DNA of 64,000 bases, from NCBI RefSeq assembly GCF_008329715.1, contig NZ_VTSR01000007.1, positions 496,001-560,000 of the forward strand. Direction: 5' to 3'. Both the position numbers and the translations under genes were made by a program. Position 1 is the stretch's first letter, and every line of letters begins with the position of its first letter. Under the pieces are notes generated by a model. It made no database searches, was not told the DNA's origin, and was given only the letters and a program-made list of their open reading frames with translations. Below, in pieces: positions 57,930-64,000 of the stretch. The DNA comes from Gimesia chilikensis (GTDB lineage: Bacteria > Planctomycetota > Planctomycetia > Planctomycetales > Planctomycetaceae).

Positions 57930-59188
57930 CCGAGCAGACATCAGAGGGAACCGTGATCGTCGTAGGGGGCGGGATTATCGGAATCGCCTGTGCGCACTAC
58001 CTGTCTGACTCCGGCTATCAGGTGACGGTCATCGAACGGAAAACGATTGCGGGTGCCTGCTCGCATGCGAACTGCGGATTCATCGTGCCGAGCCATGTGT
58101 TGCCCCTCACTGAACCTGCGGCCCTTAAAACGGCTTTGAAATCACTGTTCACTCCGCGTGCCCCCTTTCGCGTCCGGCCCCAATGGGATTTTTCGTTCTG
58201 GAAATGGATGTGGCACTTCGGCCGTCGCTGTACTCACAAACAGATGCTGTCAGCAGCGCCTGCTTTGAAAGCCATGCTTGATTTATCACTGCAGGAATAC
58301 CGGCGGTTGCTCGAACAGGAAGACCTCGACTGTGAGTGGCGCGACGAAGGTCTGCTGTATGTGTTTCAGACAGAACGGGGGCTGGATGAATATCGCCAGA
58401 CCGATCGTCTGCTGACGGAACACTTCGGCGTTGCGGCTCGGGAGATTCCGGGAGAGACGCTGCAGGCCTTCGATCCGGCACTCAAACCGGGACTGGCGGG
58501 GGCCTTCCATTACACGTGTGATGCTTCGTTAAAACCGGATCTGCTGGCTGCTGCCTGGACCGCGCGGTTGCGTGAACGAGGCGTTCAATTCCAGGAAATG
58601 TGTGAGCTGACGGGGGTCACGCATGCGGGAGGCAAGATTACACAGCTGGAGACTTCGCAGGGAGAACTGCAGGCCGATGTGGTTGTGTTTGCGACCGGGG
58701 CCTGGAGTCCGCTACTGGCGGAACAGCTGGGCTGCGCGATTCCGATCCTGCCTGGTAAAGGGTACTCGGTGACGATGGCGGCACCGGATCCAAGCCCCCG
58801 ATATCCAATGCTGTTCCCCGAGCATAAGGTCGGCGTCTGTCCGTTCGAGAATCGGTTCCGGCTGGGATCGATGATGGAATTCACCGGGTATGATACGACG
58901 ATTCCCGAATATCGCATTCAGCAGTTACGGGACTCGGCGCAGCCGTACCTGGTGACTCCCTCTACCGAGACCGAGTACGAACGCTGGTATGGCTGGCGGC
59001 CGATGACGTGGGACAGCCTGCCGATCATCGGTCGGGTGCCCCGTCTGAACAATGCCTGGCTGGCAGCGGGGCACAACATGCTGGGAATGAGCATGGCACC
59101 CGCGACCGGCAAGCTGATTGCCCAGCTGGTAGCGTCAGAAACTCCCGATCTCGACCCGACACCGTATGCTCCAGATCGCTTTGAATGA
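57926..59188 (+). CDS. FAD-dependent D-amino-acid oxidase, probable D-hydroxyproline dehydrogenase
   Basis: The 420-residue flavoprotein begins with the FAD motif VIVVGGGIIGIACAHYLSD, followed by ERKTIAGACSHANCGFI. Other DAO-family marks are CDASLKPDLLAA, VFATGAWSPLLA and RPMTWDSLPIIGRVPRLNN near the C-terminus. The enzyme probably oxidises the D-hydroxyproline made by the epimerase, giving the substrate of the DapA-like deaminase. It is translationally coupled to the epimerase (ATGA overlap). A semialdehyde dehydrogenase that would finish the path is not in the window. Whether oxygen or the electron-transport chain is the acceptor is not known. Confidence 0.85.
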   Translation: MTEQTSEGTVIVVGGGIIGIACAHYLSDSGYQVTVIERKTIAGACSHANCGFIVPSHVLPLTEPAALKTALKSLFTPRAPFRVRPQWDFSFWKWMWHFGRRCTHKQMLSAAPALKAMLDLSLQEYRRLLEQEDLDCEWRDEGLLYVFQTERGLDEYRQTDRLLTEHFGVAAREIPGETLQAFDPALKPGLAGAFHYTCDASLKPDLLAAAWTARLRERGVQFQEMCELTGVTHAGGKITQLETSQGELQADVVVFATGAWSPLLAEQLGCAIPILPGKGYSVTMAAPDPSPRYPMLFPEHKVGVCPFENRFRLGSMMEFTGYDTTIPEYRIQQLRDSAQPYLVTPSTETEYERWYGWRPMTWDSLPIIGRVPRLNNAWLAAGHNMLGMSMAPATGKLIAQLVASETPDLDPTPYAPDRFE

Positions 59189-59311
59189 GAGTCTGTCTGT
59201 AAAAACGATATGGTACACCCGCACATTGTGAGCCTGGCGAGACGAAGCATGCTTTGATGATTCAAAAAGAATTAACACGCGAAAAATCTGCGTTCCGGGA
59301 AACGTTCTTAT

Positions 59312-59338
59312 TTGAATTCCAATTTCAGCTGATATAAT
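59312..59338 (+). promoter_or_regulatory. Possible promoter of the redox membrane gene
   Basis: TTGAAT at 59312-59317 and a perfect TATAAT at 59333-59338 lie 42 bases before the ATG. The 15-base spacer is short, so this is tentative. Confidence 0.4.
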
Positions 59339-59379
59339 ACGGACGTTGGGCCATCATTCATTAGGGATATCCGCCTCTT

Positions 59380-61119
59380 ATGAGAAATGATTTTTCAATC
59401 ATCAATGTCAGGTTGAGCCAGCTGTTGAGGCTGATTGTTCCCTGTCTGCTCTGTCTCTTCTCTTTTTCCTCACAGGCTCTGGCTGAGAGCAATCTGCTGC
59501 AGGACGATCCCAAACGTTGTGCCGTGATTGAGCTGTTTATCCGCAATGACTGTGAAGACTGCCCTGAGGTCGTGAAGCGGGTCGAGGAGTATGCTGAAAA
59601 GAACGGCCGGATCCGGCTGCATATCCACAACCTGGATGAATCGAAGAAACACGAAGAGCGGTATCAGCAGATCCTGCAGTATTTCCAGTTGAAAGAAGCG
59701 ACGCTGCCGGCCGCTTATGGCTGTAATTCCCTGTTGAGAAAACTGAAGCCGGATGAATCAACCGATCGTCGTCTGGATTCCCTGCTGACTGTCACTGCCT
59801 ATGTCCGTTCGGGTTGCTCCAAGTGTGCCGCCGCGAAAGAGTTCATCGCCGGTCTCAAACAGCGGTATCCAGTCTTTAAATTCAAAGAACATGACCTGGT
59901 CTCCAGTAGCGAGGCGCGGGTGAAAGTGCAGGAGCTTTCCCAGCGGTACCGCAAACAGGCCGTCAGCGTGCCTGTGATTCATCTCTGTAATAAGCTGATG
60001 ATCGGCTGGACGGGGGAAGCCACAACCGGCGAAGAGCTGGAATCGACGCTGAAATACTGGACTTCCGAGTGCCCTGAGAAAGAGAAAAAGGAAGACCAGG
60101 AAAGCTCCCTCGATCAACGGTTGCTTCCCAAAACGGTCGATACGGCAACGGCAGCGGTTTCTCATGCAGGGAACAGCGAGTTCCTGTTGGTCTCGTTCAA
60201 AGCTGATCCGGGTGAGGCAGATGCAGCGGAAGATGATCCCCTGCCCCCGATCCCCGGCAATGATCCGCTCCCCCCGATACCGGGAGGCAGTGCAGTGGCT
60301 CCGCCGATACCGGGAGGAGAGCCGCCCCCTCCGGCGGTGGATGGTGGCCCTCCGATTCCTGTACCTGCTCAGGAAAAGGATACAATCGAAGTTCCCGTGT
60401 TTGGGGAATTGAGTCAAAGCCGGTTAGGAATGCCGGCTTTTACTTTTTTAATCGGTCTGGTCGATGGTTTTAACCCGTGCGCTATGTGGGTGCTGCTGTT
60501 TCTGCTCTCCCTGCTGGTGAACCTGAAAAGCCGGGCGAAGATCGTGGCGGTCGCGGGCACGTTTGTGCTGATCAGCGGCCTGGCGTATTTCGCCTTCATG
60601 GCGGCCTGGCTAAATGTGTTCCTGCTGATCGGCTACTTAAGGCCCGTCCAGTTGCTGCTGGGGATCTTTGCCACCCTGGTGGGGTTGATTCACATCAAGG
60701 ATTTTTTTGCATTCAAGAAAGGGATCTCACTCTCCATTCCGGAATGGGCCAAGCCTGGTCTGTATGCGCGCATGCGACGGGTGGTGAATGCTGAAAGTCT
60801 GGTCGGGGCAATTATTGGTGCCTCGATTCTGGCGGTGCTGGTGAATATCATCGAACTGCTCTGCACTGCGGGGTTACCGGCTTTGTATACCGAAATCCTG
60901 ACGATGCAAAACTACCCGCCCTGGAAGACCTATGCCTACCTGGCACTGTATAACGTCGCCTATATGCTGGATGACACGATCATGGTGACCATTGTGGTCG
61001 TCACGCTGGGCAAGCATAAACTGCAGGAGGACCAGGGACGCTATCTCAAACTGTTCAGCGGCCTGGTGATCCTGATCCTGGGTCTGATTCTGATTATCAA
61101 ACCGTCACTGCTGCTGTGA
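59380..61119 (+). CDS. Membrane thiol-redox fusion: two Trx/Grx-like domains, PPIPG linker, DsbD-like core
   Basis: The 579-residue protein has a signal-like start (about 12-36). Two thioredoxin/glutaredoxin-like domains follow, with active sites CEDC (Cys58, Cys61) and CSKC (Cys146, Cys149). A flexible linker is built from repeats of PPIPG (about residues 285-325). The last 230 residues form a membrane domain with about six segments, starting LIGLVDGFNPCAMWVLLFLLSLL; the NPC motif with its Cys recalls DsbD/CcdA electron transporters. It should pass electrons from the cytoplasm to periplasmic disulfides. The order, with the soluble domains on the N-terminal side of the membrane core, is unusual. 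Confidence 0.8.
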   Translation: MRNDFSIINVRLSQLLRLIVPCLLCLFSFSSQALAESNLLQDDPKRCAVIELFIRNDCEDCPEVVKRVEEYAEKNGRIRLHIHNLDESKKHEERYQQILQYFQLKEATLPAAYGCNSLLRKLKPDESTDRRLDSLLTVTAYVRSGCSKCAAAKEFIAGLKQRYPVFKFKEHDLVSSSEARVKVQELSQRYRKQAVSVPVIHLCNKLMIGWTGEATTGEELESTLKYWTSECPEKEKKEDQESSLDQRLLPKTVDTATAAVSHAGNSEFLLVSFKADPGEADAAEDDPLPPIPGNDPLPPIPGGSAVAPPIPGGEPPPPAVDGGPPIPVPAQEKDTIEVPVFGELSQSRLGMPAFTFLIGLVDGFNPCAMWVLLFLLSLLVNLKSRAKIVAVAGTFVLISGLAYFAFMAAWLNVFLLIGYLRPVQLLLGIFATLVGLIHIKDFFAFKKGISLSIPEWAKPGLYARMRRVVNAESLVGAIIGASILAVLVNIIELLCTAGLPALYTEILTMQNYPPWKTYAYLALYNVAYMLDDTIMVTIVVVTLGKHKLQEDQGRYLKLFSGLVILILGLILIIKPSLLL

Positions 61120-61143
61120 TGATTGAACACAGCCATTCGATTA

Positions 61144-63846
61144 TTAAGAGCCTGCGTTTTTAGTGATCTCTTTCACAAGTGAGACCGTTTCTGTTTCCGC
61201 CGAATGATTGCGGGAAAAGTCCCGTTTCTGAAAGACATTCAGCATACGGCGGTTATCGGCTGCCGTTTCCGCAACGACCCGCTTGATTCCCCAGCGGCGA
61301 CAGACTTCGAGACAGTAATCTGTCAGAATGGAGCCCAGCCCCTGCCCGTGCCATTCGTCGCTGACGAGTACCGCATACTCGGCTTCCTGATGGTCGGCGT
61401 CGGCAATGAGTCGTCCGACTCCGAGGATTCGTGATTCGCCTTCCACTTCGAGTTCCGCCACGATGGCAATCTCGCGATCGTAGTCGATAAAGCAGAAGCG
61501 GGCCGCCATATCGTGAGTTGTCCCATGAAACGAATAACGGAAGCGGGACCGAATCGATTCGGGCGAGCAGCTGTTGAGCAGGCCGTGCCACATGTCCTCG
61601 TCTTCGGGTTTAATCGGACGGAGCAGCACCTGAGTGCCGTCTTTCAGGGAGACGGTTCTGCTGAACTCTTCGGGATAAGGACGAATCGCCAGATGCGAAT
61701 AGGGGCGACTGGTGCCCGGTTGTGTTTCCAGATCGACAATGATGCGGGCATCGAGGGCGACCACCTGGTCGGGAGAGACCAGCAGCGGATTGACGTCCAG
61801 TTCGAGGATCTCGGGAAAATCGGCGACGAAGTAAGAGAGACGAATCAGAACTTCGATCAGTCGATCCATGTCGACGGGGGCGTGACCCCGGTAGCCGTTC
61901 AACAGGGGCCAGGAACGCAGCGATTCCAGGGCTCTGCGGGCCAGCCGTTCGTTGAGTGGTGGTAATTCGAGGGAACGATCCTGGTAGAGTTCGGCCGTGG
62001 TCCCCCCTGCACCAATCAGCAGAACGACGCCGAAGACCGGATCCCGTTTGGCACCGACAATCAGTTCGTGCCCTTCTGCTTCGGCGTACATGGGTTGCAC
62101 GGTGACTCCCTGGACGTGCGCCTCGGGCCTGCGTTCTGCGACGCGCTGCATCATCCGCGCGTAAGCTTCGTGCACTTTCTGATGACTGGCAATCCCAAGT
62201 TCCACGCCGCCGACATCGGATTTATGGGTGATATCATCCGAGTAGATTTTGAGCACCACTGGATACCCGAGCTCATCCGCACGGGCGGCGGCTTCTTTCG
62301 GGGAACAGGCAACGACCGTCTGGCTGACGGGGATGCCGTACGCTTCGAGTAGCTGTTTTGACATGCGTTCCGAAAGCGTGGATTTCCCCTGCTGGAGAGC
62401 GACCTGGGCGAGTTCCTGCAGTCGGGCCCGGTCCAGGGTGAGATTCATCGGCACCGCCCGGGGGGTTTCATTCAGAAACTGCAGATTGCGGGCATAGGTG
62501 ACCAGGTACATGAAAGCCCGCACCGCCTGCTCGGGTGTGGTGTAGGTGGGAATGCCGGCCTGATTCAGCCGCGCAATCCCTTCCTGGACTTTTCCGCCCC
62601 CCATCCAGGCAGTGAGCACCGGTTTGGGAGAGGTCCGGGCCGCTGCGATGACGGCTTCGGCGGCACCAGTGGGATCGGTCATCGCCTGAGGCGAGAGTGC
62701 AACCAACACGCCATCCACCTGCGGATCTTTGAGGACGATCTCGACCGTTCTGCCGAACCGCTCGGGGGTCGCATCTCCTATGACGTCCAGTGGATTACCG
62801 TGCGACCAGGCAACGGGGAGGAATTCGTTGAGTTGCTCGATTGTCTCCTGCGAGATCTCGGCCATGACGCCTTTGCGTTCCAGCAGAGCATCGGTTGCCA
62901 TCACGCCGGGACCGCCTGCATTGGTGACAATGGCCAGTCGATCCCCCTTGGGAGGCTTGTGTCGCGCCAGCAGTTCCGCACAGTCGAACAGATCATCAAG
63001 ATCGAAGACGCGGACGATGCCGGCCCGGGCGAAGGCTGCTTCGTAAACGGCGTCGACACCTGCCATCGCCCCGGTATGCGAGGTCGCTGCTTTCGCGGAA
63101 GCGGTGAAGCGGCCCGCTTTATAGGCGATGATCGGTTTTTTCTGGGTAAAGGCACGGGCGGCCGACATGAAGAGCCGCGCCTGGGTAATGGATTCCACAT
63201 ACAGAATGATGGAACTGGTATGAGGATCGAGGGCGAAATAGTCGATCAGGTCGGCCATGCCGACATCCAGCGTATTGCCGACGGAGACGAAATGCGAGAA
63301 ACCGATGCGTTCCTGCAGTGACCAGTCGAGAATCGACGTGCAAAGCGCCCCGGACTGCGAGATGAAGGCCACATTTCCAGCCAGCGGCATGTCGGTGGCG
63401 AAGCTGGCATTCAGTTTCGTATAAGGTGCCATGATGCCCAGGCAGTTCGGACCGATAATCCGCATGCCGGAGTACTGGTGCGCCCGTCTGCGGACTTCCA
63501 TTTCCAGTTCTTTCCCTTCGGGTCCGGTCTCCCGGAAACCGGCGGAAAGAATGACAATGCCCCGAATGCCGGCCTGGCCACACTGGTCGATGAGGTCGGG
63601 AATCGTGACTGCGGGGGTACAGATCACAGCCAGATCGACTTTGCCCGGCAGGTCGGCGACCTGTGCGTAACAGGTGTGGTCCCCCAGCCGCTCGTGCTTG
63701 GGATTGACGGGATAAACGGGTCCCTCGAAACCGCCTGCCAGCAGATTATGGAAGACGGTATTTCCGACACTCAGCGGTCGTTGACTCGCGCCGATGACGG
63801 TAACCGAACGGGGATGAAAGATTTTATCGAGATTGCGAATGGGCAT
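61144..63846 (-). CDS. Acyl-CoA synthetase (ADP-forming)-like fused to GNAT acetyltransferase (Pat-like)
   Basis: The 900-residue protein has the ADP-forming acyl-CoA synthetase arrangement: a CoA-binding Rossmann domain (1-130, SVTVIGASQRPLSVGNTV), ligase domains with SHTGAMAG around His257, and an ATP-grasp domain (about 490-710: LSERMSKQLLEAYGIP, GYPVVLKIYSDDITHKSDVGGV). A GNAT domain follows at about 730-890 with the acetyl-CoA loop DEWHGQGLGSIL. This is the layout of bacterial protein lysine acetyltransferase Pat. Pat of E. coli lacks the catalytic His as I recall, whereas here His257 is present, so synthetase activity remains possible. A deacetylase-like gene lies 36 bases upstream on the same strand. 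Confidence 0.9.
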   Translation of the reverse strand: MPIRNLDKIFHPRSVTVIGASQRPLSVGNTVFHNLLAGGFEGPVYPVNPKHERLGDHTCYAQVADLPGKVDLAVICTPAVTIPDLIDQCGQAGIRGIVILSAGFRETGPEGKELEMEVRRRAHQYSGMRIIGPNCLGIMAPYTKLNASFATDMPLAGNVAFISQSGALCTSILDWSLQERIGFSHFVSVGNTLDVGMADLIDYFALDPHTSSIILYVESITQARLFMSAARAFTQKKPIIAYKAGRFTASAKAATSHTGAMAGVDAVYEAAFARAGIVRVFDLDDLFDCAELLARHKPPKGDRLAIVTNAGGPGVMATDALLERKGVMAEISQETIEQLNEFLPVAWSHGNPLDVIGDATPERFGRTVEIVLKDPQVDGVLVALSPQAMTDPTGAAEAVIAAARTSPKPVLTAWMGGGKVQEGIARLNQAGIPTYTTPEQAVRAFMYLVTYARNLQFLNETPRAVPMNLTLDRARLQELAQVALQQGKSTLSERMSKQLLEAYGIPVSQTVVACSPKEAAARADELGYPVVLKIYSDDITHKSDVGGVELGIASHQKVHEAYARMMQRVAERRPEAHVQGVTVQPMYAEAEGHELIVGAKRDPVFGVVLLIGAGGTTAELYQDRSLELPPLNERLARRALESLRSWPLLNGYRGHAPVDMDRLIEVLIRLSYFVADFPEILELDVNPLLVSPDQVVALDARIIVDLETQPGTSRPYSHLAIRPYPEEFSRTVSLKDGTQVLLRPIKPEDEDMWHGLLNSCSPESIRSRFRYSFHGTTHDMAARFCFIDYDREIAIVAELEVEGESRILGVGRLIADADHQEAEYAVLVSDEWHGQGLGSILTDYCLEVCRRWGIKRVVAETAADNRRMLNVFQKRDFSRNHSAETETVSLVKEITKNAGS

Positions 63847-63882
63847 GGTTGGGCCTTTGTCGTGCTCCTCTTGACTGCGGCT

Positions 63883-64000
63883 TCAGTTTGAGACCAGCTC
63901 CAGTAGATGATGTTCAATACACTCTGCCAGTGCCTGGGGATTGTAGCCCCCTTCGAGCAGGCTGACGACACGCTGTTCAGCATGAACGTCGGCCAGATCG
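63883..64000 (-). CDS. Histone deacetylase-like protein, C-terminal end (partial)
   Basis: The last 38 codons before TGA (stop at 63885-63883) read in the frame starting at 63999. They contain the phrase RVVSLLEGGYNPQALAE, the usual C-terminal part of HDAC/AcuC-type deacetylases: the LEGGY motif carries the Tyr that stabilises the reaction intermediate. Such zinc enzymes remove acetyl groups from proteins or polyamines. It is 36 bases upstream of the Pat-like acetyltransferase and almost certainly in the same operon. The N-terminal part lies beyond the window. Confidence 0.85.
   Translation of the reverse strand, partial: DLADVHAEQRVVSLLEGGYNPQALAECIEHHLLELVSN

Noticed and set aside
63771-63983. 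Open frame 63771-63983 on the minus strand
   Set aside because: It overlaps the deacetylase tail and the Pat start in another frame, and shows no family resemblance, unlike the frame ending at 63883.

Overview
The window looks like chromosomal DNA of a planctomycete, most likely a Gimesia-like member of the Planctomycetaceae. That placement is inferred from gene content: a DUF1501 protein with a Tat signal plus two PSD1-type cytochrome c/DUF1549/DUF1553 - DUF1501 gene pairs, a serine/threonine kinase fused to WD40 repeats, a multi-kilobase cadherin/LamG surface protein whose N-terminus carries an LEERIVL motif, a hopanoid radical SAM enzyme, and frequent genes without Shine-Dalgarno sites. 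No rRNA, tRNA, CRISPR array, transposase or phage gene was seen. The window opens inside an ATP synthase beta gene and closes inside a histone-deacetylase-like gene.

Layout. 1-665: end of the atp operon (atpD tail, atpC, strong terminator). 679-4299: a small Cys-rich protein, a conserved hypothetical, a lipoprotein, a yeast-type cytosine deaminase and a secreted protein. 4317-13414: a porin, an SGNH hydrolase whose catalytic blocks are in circularly permuted order, an MFS transporter, a DUF1501 protein, HpnH (hopanoid side chain), an enolase-superfamily enzyme and a lipoprotein. 13864-36500: a promoter, a 17.1-kb gene for a 5710-residue modular secreted protein, and directly downstream a membrane kinase with 21 WD repeats. 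36497-38033: a glycine-zipper lipoprotein and an ABM-domain membrane protein.

38037-44041 is a coherent sulfide-oxidation and detoxification cluster on the minus strand: TauE/SafE exporter, CstB-like persulfide dioxygenase-rhodanese, a 67-aa Cys-containing membrane protein, a mitochondrial-type sulfide:quinone oxidoreductase, a secreted DsrE-domain protein and a TsdA-like thiosulfate dehydrogenase. It starts from a good sigma70-type promoter beside a palindrome. Together the genes could take sulfide to persulfide, then to sulfite and thiosulfate, and then to tetrathionate, with sulfite export.

44301-55119 holds two consecutive PSD1/DUF1501 units, each with its own promoter; the second ends in an unusual tandem amidohydrolase-fold protein. 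55136-59188 is a hydroxyproline catabolic cluster (AraC/PAS regulator divergent from a DapA-like deaminase, hydroxyproline epimerase and D-amino-acid oxidase, translationally coupled). 59380-61119 encodes a membrane thiol-redox fusion. 61144-64000 pairs a Pat-like GNAT/acyl-CoA-synthetase fusion with a histone-deacetylase-like protein, suggesting reversible lysine acylation.

The items most worth a second look are the circularly permuted SGNH hydrolase, the sulfur cluster with its small membrane protein, the giant protein and kinase pair with a threonine-motif array, and the tandem amidohydrolase that lacks the usual metal ligands.
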